Assembly: GCA_938034165.1 (NCBI GenBank)
Contig: CALHKP010000077.1
Span: 1 to 50,850 of the forward strand
Direction: 5' to 3'
Length of the DNA: 50,850 nt
Source: an uncultured Clostridia bacterium
GTDB lineage: Bacteria; Bacillota; Clostridia; Peptostreptococcales; Anaerovoracaceae
The position numbers were made by a program, and so were the translations under genes. Under the pieces are notes generated by a model. That model was not told where the DNA came from, did no database searches, and was given only the letters and a program-made list of their open reading frames with translations. Below are positions 14,260 to 21,500 of this stretch, in pieces. Each line of letters begins with the position of its first letter. Within the stretch, counting starts at the first letter, position 1.

Positions 14260-15651
14260 CTATTCTTTAATTCCGTACTTTTTCAGCTTGTGTTGAAGGG
14301 TTTGCCTCTTCATTTTCAGAATTTCCGCCGATTTTGTCACATTTCCTCCGGTTTCAATCATAGTTTTTCTGATAATTTCCTTCTCTAGGTTTGCAAGGTA
14401 TTCATCAAGAGCGCCTCGTCTGTCCCATTTTTCAATGTCGTCCTCAATTATTTCCGTATTCATCGGCATCTGAAGCAGCTTTTCCGTAAGAATATGCTCG
14501 CCTCCGGCCATAGAAACCGCCTGGACAATTATATTATCAAGCTCTCGCACGTTACCGGGATAGTCGTACTCCATTAGCTTTTCAAGTACAGAGTCCGCAA
14601 CCATCCAAAGCTGCTTGTCATACTTCTCATTGTACTTCGCAAGAAAAGCCTCCACAAGAAGTGGTACATCATCTATTCTGTCCCGCAGCGGCGGTATCGC
14701 TATATTTACTACATTTAATCTGTAATAAAGGTCCTTTCGCAGCTTTCCTTCATCCATCAGCTTTTGCGGTCTTTCGTTTACAGTTGCAATAATTCTCGTA
14801 TCAACCGGTATATCCTTGGTTCCACCGACACGTCTTACATAATCCTCTTGAAGCACTCGAAGCAGCTTACTCTGAAGGTCGTAAGGCATTGCACTTACCT
14901 CGTCTAAGAGTAAAGTCCCTCCACTAGCCTGTTCAAACAACCCGGCACGATCCACAGCTCCGGTAAATCCACCCTTTGCAGTACCGAACAAAATTCCTTC
15001 CAACAAAGCCGGTGGCAGTGCCGCACAGTTCTGCGCAAGAAAAGGCTTGTTTTTTCTGTCACTGGCATAGTGAATACTCTGAGAAAACAGCTCTTTACCG
15101 GTTCCGGTTTCACCATAAATGAATACCGAAGCACCGTTGGTTGCCGCTCTTTTTGCACGCTCAATTACAGCTGCAAATTCTTTGTTTTTGCCGATTATGC
15201 TGTCAAATGTATAGCGTCTGACCTTTGGTACTGCTTTATTTGGGGATCTTTTTTCCTCCTGCAGATCAAGGATTGTATTGCTCATGGACTTGATGTTTGT
15301 TATATCCTTTGCCACTTCTATTGCCGCAACTATTTTGCCGTTATCCATAACAGGAACAGTACTGTTAATAGTAGTGATTTCTCTTCCGTACAGATTCTTA
15401 TATGTCTGCTGTTTATTCTGAGTTGCTACGCCCTTTTTCAGTGCCTGAAACATGGTGCTGTCAGACAGTTTCACCCCCGGAAAGGCTCTGTGAAACTCTT
15501 TCCCAAGGACTTCATCTGCGCCGATTTGCTCCATTGCAGACATGGCTTTGTTGTAAAAAACGCCTTTGCCCTCGTCATCTACAACGTAAATTCCTTCATC
15601 CAACAGGTTTATAAGCTCCTGAATTATCAATTTATATGCTTTTTCTTCCAT
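14260..15651 (-). CDS. RocR-like sigma-54-dependent transcriptional activator (PAS-AAA+-Fis)
   Basis: The predicted activator of the ornithine operon has 463 residues. An N-terminal PAS domain (about residues 10-115, GIYVVDDEGKGVFYNKAM) is the likely ligand sensor. The AAA+ domain (about 160-395) has Walker A GETGTGKELF and Walker B GGTLLLDEVS. A C-terminal Fis-type helix-turn-helix is seen at GNVTKSAEILKMKRQTLQ. The sigma-54 contact loop reads GGFTGA instead of the canonical GAFTGA. I start it at the ATG with GGAGG 7 nt upstream; a frame extending 25 codons further upstream would run through the promoter. Architecture and target genes resemble RocR, which responds to ornithine or citrulline in Bacillus, so an ornithine-type inducer is inferred. 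Its own promoter is overlapped by a third copy of the putative binding site. Confidence 0.9.
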   Translation of the reverse strand: MEEKAYKLIIQELINLLDEGIYVVDDEGKGVFYNKAMSAMEQIGADEVLGKEFHRAFPGVKLSDSTMFQALKKGVATQNKQQTYKNLYGREITTINSTVPVMDNGKIVAAIEVAKDITNIKSMSNTILDLQEEKRSPNKAVPKVRRYTFDSIIGKNKEFAAVIERAKRAATNGASVFIYGETGTGKELFSQSIHYASDRKNKPFLAQNCAALPPALLEGILFGTAKGGFTGAVDRAGLFEQASGGTLLLDEVSAMPYDLQSKLLRVLQEDYVRRVGGTKDIPVDTRIIATVNERPQKLMDEGKLRKDLYYRLNVVNIAIPPLRDRIDDVPLLVEAFLAKYNEKYDKQLWMVADSVLEKLMEYDYPGNVRELDNIIVQAVSMAGGEHILTEKLLQMPMNTEIIEDDIEKWDRRGALDEYLANLEKEIIRKTMIETGGNVTKSAEILKMKRQTLQHKLKKYGIKE

Positions 15652-15673
15652 TCTTTTGCCTCCATACAACTGT

Positions 15674-15702
15674 ATTTTACACCAAAACCGCTTCGAGTGC
15701 AA
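15674..15702 (-). promoter_or_regulatory. predicted sigma-A promoter of the sigma-54 activator gene
   Basis: On the minus strand, TTGCAC (15702-15697), a 17-nt spacer and TAAAAT (15679-15674) lie 23 nt ahead of the ATG. The -35 box overlaps the TGCAA-N6-TTGCA palindrome at 15698-15713. Confidence 0.65.
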
Positions 15703-15713
15703 TTTTTTTTGCA
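15698..15713. promoter_or_regulatory. candidate autoregulatory operator of the activator gene
   Basis: The plus strand reads TGCAATTTTTTTTGCA, the same TGCAA-N6-TTGCA format and length as the two sites above the ord promoter. One half lies inside the -35 hexamer of the activator's own promoter, so binding should block transcription. Confidence 0.55.
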
Positions 15714-15785
15714 TCTGCTTCGCCATCGAGTTCGTCTACTGCCATATCAGATAGCAAAAACTACCGAAAACCTTTCTCCCACCTC

Positions 15786-15814
15786 TTGATTAAATCAATT
15801 TTGTATTGTATATT
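15786..15814 (+). promoter_or_regulatory. predicted sigma-A promoter of the ArsR-family gene
   Basis: TTGATT (15786-15791), a 17-nt spacer and TATATT (15809-15814) lie about 50 nt upstream of the ATG. They point away from the divergent activator gene; the two promoters are about 84 bp apart. Confidence 0.55.
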
Positions 15815-15865
15815 GGTATTTGACAATTTTTTAGAAAGGTAGGCAACTTTGCCGCAGGACAAAAA

Positions 15866-16189
15866 ATGAGAATCAGAAAAGAAGATTTAGGTATTGATGA
15901 AGCCGATATTGAGATAATTGCAACGGTTTCGGATGCTTTGGCGCACCCTGTCAGGCTCAAATTATTCAGACACATCATGCAGTCAAACAGAACTATGCAA
16001 AACGTATGTAACGGCGATCTGGTAAAAGAATTCGGTTACGCACAAGCAACAATTTCGCAGCACATGCAAAAACTGGTAAAATCAGGACTTGTAGAAACCA
16101 AGAAACAGAACAAGTTTACATACTACTATGCCAACTTGGGCATGCTCATGAGATATATCGACAACACAAAAAAATATTCAGTAATCTAA
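15866..16189 (+). CDS. ArsR-family winged-helix transcriptional regulator
   Basis: The 107-residue protein is a small dimeric DNA-binding protein. The HTH is clear: SDALAHPVRLKLFRHIMQ leads into NGDLVKEFGYAQATISQHMQKLVKSGLVETKKQNKF, where AQATISQHMQKL is the recognition helix and KFTYYYANL the wing. The usual ArsR metal motif ELCVCDL is absent; the single Cys in MQNVCNGDL sits at the corresponding place, so metal sensing by the classic alpha3 site is unlikely. It is transcribed divergently from the sigma-54 activator and could regulate that pair or itself. The GCAGGAC ahead of the ATG is a modest ribosome site. The message continues into a GC-rich structured 3' region and ends at 16325-16370. 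Confidence 0.85.
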   Translation: MRIRKEDLGIDEADIEIIATVSDALAHPVRLKLFRHIMQSNRTMQNVCNGDLVKEFGYAQATISQHMQKLVKSGLVETKKQNKFTYYYANLGMLMRYIDNTKKYSVI

Positions 16190-16320
16190 GCACGGCGTGG
16201 CAACGACAAAGCCCCGCAGTTGGAGCTGCACAGTTTTTCCCGCAGCAAACCATGGAGGCAGCGGTCCAAAGCACGCCGCATAAACCGGTAGCGCCCCGCA
16301 ACGATCCCTGAACAAAAACC
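16190..16320 (+). other. GC-rich structured region downstream of the ArsR gene (3' UTR or intergenic repeat)
   Basis: The closing stem CGGCGTG (16193-16199) / CACGCCG (16272-16278) encloses two smaller stems: GCAG (16216-16219) / CTGC (16226-16229), and CCGCAGC (16240-16246) / GCAGCGG (16258-16264) with one A-A mismatch. This gives a three-way-junction layout. The stretch is visibly richer in G and C than its neighbours and has two overlapping open frames without good starts, one continuing the ArsR frame for 33 codons past its TAA. It matches no RNA family I can name. It may be a multicopy intergenic repeat or a 3'-UTR-derived RNA. Confidence 0.4.
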
Positions 16321-16324
16321 AAAA

Positions 16325-16370
16325 ACGAGAGGCTAAACTGTTTCTATGCAGCCGGTCTCTCGTCTTTTTT
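16325..16370 (+). terminator. terminator of the ArsR transcript
   Basis: ACGAGAG (16325-16331) pairs with CTCTCGT (16357-16363) and is followed by CTTTTTT. An inner GGC/GCC pair extends the stem. Confidence 0.75.
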
Positions 16371-16372
16371 AC

Positions 16373-16402
16373 AAAAATATATTATCCACAGGGTGTGGAT
16401 TA
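16373..16402 (-). terminator. hairpin after rlmH built from two DnaA-box-like arms
   Basis: TTATCCACA (16382-16390) and its near inverse TGTGGATTA (16394-16402) are separated by GGG. On the minus strand, ATCCACA-CCC-TGTGGAT is followed by AATATATTTTTG, so it can serve as a weak terminator of rlmH. The left arm is also a perfect DnaA box. Confidence 0.45.
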
Positions 16403-16424
16403 ATTTTGTTATTATTTAGGATAA

Positions 16425-16901
16425 CTATTTATGATAAGTCTCGTTCCTTATTATCTTGAAACTTCTGTACACCTGCTCAAGCAAAATAACGCGCATCATC
16501 TGGTGCGGAAAAGTCATATCAGAAAACGAAAGCTTGAAGTCAGACCTCTTGCTTACCGCCTCGTCAAGTCCAAGACTTCCTCCGATAACAAAGGCAATAT
16601 TGCTGTCCCCATTTATGGAAAGCGTATCGATTTTTTCCGCCAGCTTCTCCGACGAAAGTTTCTTGCCGCCGATTTCCAGCGTAACAACATACTGATTGTC
16701 TTTTATCTTCTTGAGAATTTCCTGGCCTTCGGCTTTTTTTACAGCCGCCTCCTCTGCAGCACTGCTCCCTGTAAGTCTTGCCTCCTTCAGCTCCACAATC
16801 TCAAGATTGCAATATCCGCCAAGCCTCTTGGAATACTCCTTTACTGCGTCAACCCAGTACTTTTCCTTCAATTTCCCTATGCAAACTACCGTTATATTCA
16901 T
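16425..16901 (-). CDS. rlmH: 23S rRNA (pseudouridine1915-N3)-methyltransferase RlmH
   Basis: RlmH methylates pseudouridine 1915 in helix 69 of 23S rRNA on the assembled ribosome, using SAM. The 158 residues match the family's usual 155-160. Landmarks are the N-terminal MNITVVCIGKLKEKYW, the knotted SPOUT core with IAFVIGGSLGLDEAV, and the C-terminal ending LLEQVYRSFKIIRNETYHK, where the final tyrosine and basic residue are characteristic. I start at the ATG 1 nt after the walJ stop, with GGGAG 9 nt upstream; an in-frame codon six residues earlier would overlap walJ. It is co-transcribed with walJ, as in Bacillus. Confidence 0.95.
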   Translation of the reverse strand: MNITVVCIGKLKEKYWVDAVKEYSKRLGGYCNLEIVELKEARLTGSSAAEEAAVKKAEGQEILKKIKDNQYVVTLEIGGKKLSSEKLAEKIDTLSINGDSNIAFVIGGSLGLDEAVSKRSDFKLSFSDMTFPHQMMRVILLEQVYRSFKIIRNETYHK

Positions 16902-16902
16902 C

Positions 16903-17703
16903 TTAGATTTCTCCCACAAAAGTCAATTCATCCCTGCTCAAAACATCCATTTCAAGCTGTTTCCCAACAAAGATATCTTCCTCAAACAATATATTTTTTA
17001 TTGTCAGCTTCGCCTGTTCCGGTGAGTTATGCTCCCTGCTGATATGGGCAAGAGCAATCTTCGGAAGAGTCTTATTTTCTCTTTCTTTAATTAGTCTGCC
17101 TATGCAATGGCCGCAAGCCTCGTTTGAAAGGTGTCCGCTGTCGCCGAGAATTCTCAGCTTAGTTTTGTAAGGGTATCTTCCGACTTTCAAAATGTTGACT
17201 TCGTGATTTGCTTCCAGGACTATCAGGTCAGACTCAACCATGTTTTCAAAGATTTCTTCGGTTATGCAGCCCGTATCCGTAACCACCGTAGCGGTTTTGG
17301 CCCCATATGAAAACGAGTATCCCAGCGGTTCTGATGCGTCGTGGGATAGGTTAAAGGTTCTGACAGAAATATCGCCTATTTCGAATTCCTGGCCGCTGCA
17401 GACAATTACTTTTTTGCCGGGTTCCACCTTGTCATCTATGCAATTCATAGTTCCCGCAGAGGCATAAACCTTTGCATCCTGCGCTTTTTTGCTTATCATT
17501 TTGATGCTTTTCATGTGGTCGATGTGTTCGTGGGTTATGAGAACTCCGTTTATGTCTTCGATTGTCAAATCGCAAATAGCCAATGCTTCAAAGATTTTCT
17601 TGCCGGAAATACCTACATCCAGCAAAAGACTGGTATTTCCCCCTCTTATAAGATAACAATTGCCTGAGCTTCCGCTGGCAAATGAACAAATTTCCAATTC
17701 CAT
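16903..17703 (-). CDS. walJ: WalJ/YycJ-type metallo-beta-lactamase-fold hydrolase
   Basis: The 266-residue cytosolic MBL-fold protein has the zinc motif THEHIDHMKS (HxHxDH) at about residues 57-66, further metal-ligand segments FNLSHDASEP and TDTGCI, and the final conserved ISREHNSPEQA histidine. WalJ in Bacillus belongs to the walRK locus and is linked to coordination of DNA replication with cell-wall metabolism; family members may act as 5'-3' exonucleases. Here walRK genes are not adjacent; only the downstream partner rlmH is kept. AAAGGGA precedes the ATG, and a strong promoter lies at 17746-17774. Confidence 0.88.
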   Translation of the reverse strand: MELEICSFASGSSGNCYLIRGGNTSLLLDVGISGKKIFEALAICDLTIEDINGVLITHEHIDHMKSIKMISKKAQDAKVYASAGTMNCIDDKVEPGKKVIVCSGQEFEIGDISVRTFNLSHDASEPLGYSFSYGAKTATVVTDTGCITEEIFENMVESDLIVLEANHEVNILKVGRYPYKTKLRILGDSGHLSNEACGHCIGRLIKERENKTLPKIALAHISREHNSPEQAKLTIKNILFEEDIFVGKQLEMDVLSRDELTFVGEI

Positions 17704-17745
17704 TTATTTTTCCCTTTCTAGATGATTTTCGCAGAACTGAGATTA

Positions 17746-17774
17746 ATTATATAACTTATACAAAATATGGTCAA
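17746..17774 (-). promoter_or_regulatory. strong sigma-A promoter of walJ-rlmH
   Basis: On the minus strand, TTGACC (17774-17769), a 17-nt spacer and a perfect TATAAT (17751-17746) lie about 43 nt from the walJ ATG. Confidence 0.8.
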
Positions 17775-17798
17775 TATGTACGAATCCCGCAGCCCGTA

Positions 17799-17807
17799 TG
17801 GTATAAT
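17799..17807 (+). promoter_or_regulatory. extended -10 promoter of the RNase HI gene
   Basis: TGGTATAAT is a perfect extended -10 (TG-N-TATAAT) with no good -35, divergent from the walJ promoter 25 bp away. The transcript would begin around 17814, immediately ahead of the hairpin at 17819-17862. Confidence 0.6.
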
Positions 17808-17818
17808 GAAGTACAAAG

Positions 17819-17862
17819 CCGCCGGCCAATGCCAAGCAAACTAAAGCATGCCGGGCGGCAAC
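17819..17862 (+). other. GC-rich hairpin at the 5' end of the RNase HI mRNA
   Basis: GCCGCCGGC and the following AATGC pair with GCAT and GCC-GGGCGGC across a roughly 13-nt loop, a stem of about 13 pairs with small bulges. It sits a few bases after the predicted start site and about 40 nt before the start codon, where it could protect the message from 5'-end decay. No T-run follows, so it is not a terminator. Confidence 0.5.
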
Positions 17863-17900
17863 CAAAATCTATGAAACTATACTAATCCGGAGGATAACTT

Positions 17901-18446
17901 ATGACTATATTGAAGATGTATACCGACGGCGGATGCCGCGGTAATCAGTGCTCCACCAATCTCGGAGGCTGGGGATGTATACTGGAATATGGGGAGCACA
18001 AAAAAGAGCTCCATGGCAGTGAATCCGATACAACCAACAACAGAATGGAGCTTACCGCTGTAATTGAAGGCCTCAAGGCACTGAAAAAAGACAATCAGAT
18101 AATCGAAGTTTATTCTGACAGCGCCTACGTATCCGACTGCTTCAGAAAAAAATGGTACGTGAACTGGCAGAAAAACGGGTGGAAAACAGCTGCCAAAAAA
18201 CCTGTCGAAAATGTTGAGCTCTGGAAAGAACTGCTGGCCCTCGCCTCAAAGCACAAGATAACATTTTACAGAGTAAAAGGACACATCAACCTAAACAGTA
18301 GCCAGACTAACTTTGATAAGCTCTATCAGCAATTCGTCGAATGGAACGGAAGCCGCTTCTCATATGATGACTTCCTTTACGTCGTATCCATGAACAACCG
18401 CGCCGACGAGCTGGCTAACATAGGCATTGACGAAATAACCTTATAA
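17901..18446 (+). CDS. rnhA: ribonuclease HI with an insertion before the last catalytic Asp
   Basis: RNase HI degrades the RNA strand of RNA-DNA hybrids (R-loops, primers). The catalytic carboxylates are present: Asp9 (YTDGGCRGN), Glu50 (NNRMEL), Asp73 (YSDSAYV) and Asp169 (NNRADELA). The flexible-loop His is at position 128 (VKGHINLN). In E. coli His124 and Asp134 are 10 residues apart; here they are 41 apart, so about 31 residues are inserted between them. Similar insertions may occur in other clostridial RNases H. The protein has 181 residues against the usual 150-160. GGAGGATAACTT precedes the ATG. The gene is monocistronic and converges on the M14 peptidase gene. Confidence 0.92.
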   Translation: MTILKMYTDGGCRGNQCSTNLGGWGCILEYGEHKKELHGSESDTTNNRMELTAVIEGLKALKKDNQIIEVYSDSAYVSDCFRKKWYVNWQKNGWKTAAKKPVENVELWKELLALASKHKITFYRVKGHINLNSSQTNFDKLYQQFVEWNGSRFSYDDFLYVVSMNNRADELANIGIDEITL

Positions 18447-18463
18447 ACACGACAGAAGTATCG

Positions 18464-18510
18464 AAAAAGCAGCCTGCAACGGGTTTATCCCGCTGGCACG
18501 GCTGCTTTTC
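18464..18510. terminator. bidirectional terminator between rnhA and the M14 peptidase gene
   Basis: AAAAAGCAGCC (18464-18474) and GGCTGCTTTT (18500-18509) form a stem with A- and T-runs on both flanks, enclosing a second small hairpin. It serves both converging genes. Confidence 0.8.
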
Positions 18511-18546
18511 TTCTATTTAATATCCTCTCTCAAACTCTCCAAATCT

Positions 18547-21500
18547 CTATTTTGAGGAGTTCTTTCTTCTGATTACTACAGTTGTTCCTGCTGCAGTTCC
18601 TACTACTGCAATCAGTACCCAGATCATGATGTTTGTATCATCACCTGTCTTTGGTCCGTTGTGACCAGGTTTAGTTCCCGGCTTTGTTATTTCGCCTGCT
18701 CCGCCTGTTTCAGCACCTGCAGGAGCCTTAACTCCGTCGTAAGAATCATCGCCCATTGCTCTTGAGAACAAGAAGTTTGCGATGTATTTGAAGTCATCCT
18801 GCGGATGTCCTTTGTGTGTTAGAGTATTAGCAAATGAAACGATATCTAAACCATCTTCTTTATATTCAAATGCAACTACTGCATTATTGAATGTATCAAA
18901 CTCTGCCTGGTTTTCATCGCTAAATATACCAATACATCCTACCATTGGAGTCTTGCCTGCATTCTTTACGATTGGAGTTGCTTTTTCTGGAATGGATGTA
19001 AAGTAACTTGTTCCATATTCATAAATTAAATCATCTTTATCCATTACATAGTTTGCATTTACAAGTGTGCTATTTGGATATTCTACATTTACAAGAGCAT
19101 CAGTTCCATGTTCTAGGCCTGCTTTTGATACGCCTTCAAGAATACCGCTTAGACCAGCTCCTGAACCCCATGCCATGTATGGTTTTCCTGCAGTAACTGC
19201 GTTCATAGCGTCAGCGTCTGCTGCTGTATCTACAAAGTATGTACCAACAACTGCATCTGCAGCGTCTACTGTATCTGCAAGAGCAAAGCCCATCTGCTTC
19301 AGAGCATAAAGGTCGAAGCAGTAGTTGTTTCTGCCCTTGATCTCAATGTTTCCGCCATTTGCAGGACCTGTCATTCCTGTCAGGTAAACCTGAGGAGCTT
19401 TTTTAATCAGCTTAGCCTTGAGGTTCTTGCCGTAAACACCCTCTGCACTCAGCACGTATTTCTGAGCAATTGTCAGGAAATCGTCATATGAACAGATGAA
19501 GTCGCCCATCTTGTCGCCTTCTGTAATCATACCAACTTTTTTCTCAGCTCCCAGAAGTTCGTTAACTGCTAATGCAGTATCTTCTGAAGCGTTTGAAATG
19601 ATAACGTCTGCGCCTTCAACTCCGCTAAACTGAGTAGTGAAGTCAGCTAGGTAGTTCAGTGTTCCCTGATAATCGTAACCATCTGTGCAGGCTGCGTCGA
19701 TAGCCTTGTATTCCTTAGGTTCAGTTACTGTTATAATATCAAAGCCTCTTGCATAAGGATGCTGTGAGAAAGCTTCTGAATATAGACCTTTCCATACCGT
19801 TACGAATGTTCCAGGGCCGTAGTTTGCATTGAGCAGTGATCTCTTTGCCTGGTACATTGAAGCCACAATTGTACCTTCCAGATATTCAACGCCGTCATAC
19901 TTGAATGCTTTTTTCGCAATCTTATACTTCATGTCGTTTCTTACAATCCATTTTACTGCTTCTGCAGCATCCTGAAGGTTTCTCTGGTTGTTTTTGTCCA
20001 TTGGGATGATTAAACATTCAGGATAGTAGTTTCCGTTTTCGCCCTTACCGTCATTTACAGGTCTCATGATGTCAGCCTGCTTGTAAGGTTCGTCATACTG
20101 GTCAACAAAGTATTTAGCTACTTTGTCGTTAGTGTTTGCGTTAGCTACACCTCTTGCGAAGAGTTCTGCCTGACTTGCAAGAAGGTCAGCTTTGTTTGCC
20201 TGTACAAATCTTCCCTGTCCGAGAAGTCCATTTGGAATTACCTGTTCTGTAGTGATGTCGTCGTATGCCGGCATTTCCCATGTAACTCCGCAAGTTCCGT
20301 AGAATCCAGGGAACTGTGCACCGAAGTTAGTTGAAAGGTCATCCCATGGTGTTCCCCACTGCACGCCTGTAGGTGAGTTAGGGTCAGTTTCGATGTAGTC
20401 ACGTGCAGGCAGCTCGTAACTGTTGAATTTTTCGTTATTTGCGATAGCTGCGTTACCCAGAGCTTCTCCAAGCTTAGTGAATTTTTCACCAATCAGGTCG
20501 TATTCCAGGTTAGGGTTGTGAGGTGCGCCGCAAGGTTCTACAAGCATACCTTCTACTCTTCCGTGGATTTCTGTGTAAACCATTGGGTTCCACTTAGCCA
20601 TGAATGCCATAGCGTTAGCGTTTTCGTGCATTACCTGGTTAGCGTAGTCTCTGTTAGGGTCAAATCCCAGACCTGTAACTCTTGTTGCCTGAACATATCC
20701 TTCCATGTTCATTGTTGGAACAAGAACAAAGAATACATCTTCAAGAAGTTCATCAATTGTGAACTCGTCTTTTCCTGTTTTGTAATATTTTTCAAAATCA
20801 ACGACTGATGAGTATCCATAGTATGCATCGTCGTCTCTTACGTCTCCATTTTCACCTCTCAGACGACCCAGCTCTGTAGCCCATTCGCCGTAGATTTTTG
20901 AAAGTGAAGTTCCGTAGTTAGCTTTTTCTGATTCAAGCTTTGCTCTTCCTGCATCAGTGTAGCCTTCTAATGTTTTCAGGCTGATTTCGTTCTTTGTTGT
21001 CAGAACCTGGATTGTTTCCATGATTCCGTTTACAGCTGAGTTTTCGTTTGTATGGCAGTTACTGATGTATAGAGGTACTTTCAGATTGTCATACTTTCCG
21101 GCTTTGATGTCGCTGATGACTTTTTCCGGATTTGTTTCTGATTCTTCTGTGTAAGCAAGCCAGTCATTTACTGCTTTCTTGTCACTTGAAACGATTACGT
21201 AAGGAAGATCGTATTCGTCGATTGAAGTGTGTCCGATTGAACCAACTTCTACGTATCTATTGCCGCTGTAGCTCTTCAGCGCTTCGATTTCGTCGTACAG
21301 TTCGTATGGTGTGCGATATTTGTCGTAAGGTACAACCTTGGCATGTACTGTTCCTACAGCTGCATCCTCTACAGCTGCAGTTAGGTTAAAATAACCACAC
21401 TTATCAAGCCATTTTCCACCAGTAGTATGGTCGATAGAATAAACCTTTTTTACAGAAGCTTCTGCATCTGCATCTCCTGTGTAATAAAATTCAGTTCCCT

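Noticed and set aside
15652..15726. 25-codon upstream extension of the sigma-54 activator
   Set aside because: It would cover the predicted promoter and operator and adds non-conserved basic residues; the ATG at 15651 has a perfect GGAGG.
15070..15789. Long plus-strand open frame (239 codons) opposite the sigma-54 activator gene
   Set aside because: It is antisense to clear AAA+ coding sequence, has cysteine/phenylalanine-rich shadow composition and no ribosome site.
16201..16300. c-di-GMP-I riboswitch-like fragments (CAAAGCC, AAACCATGG)
   Set aside because: Order and spacing of the fragments do not fit the GEMM fold.
16283..16310. Possible cobalamin riboswitch core (CCGGTAGCGCCCCGCAACGA)
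   Set aside because: The string recalls the riboswitch core, but the B12-box, the flanking stems and a downstream gene are missing, and it follows rather than precedes a gene.
16431..17042. 203-codon plus-strand frame opposite rlmH and walJ
   Set aside because: It spans two well-identified genes on the other strand and has non-protein-like composition.
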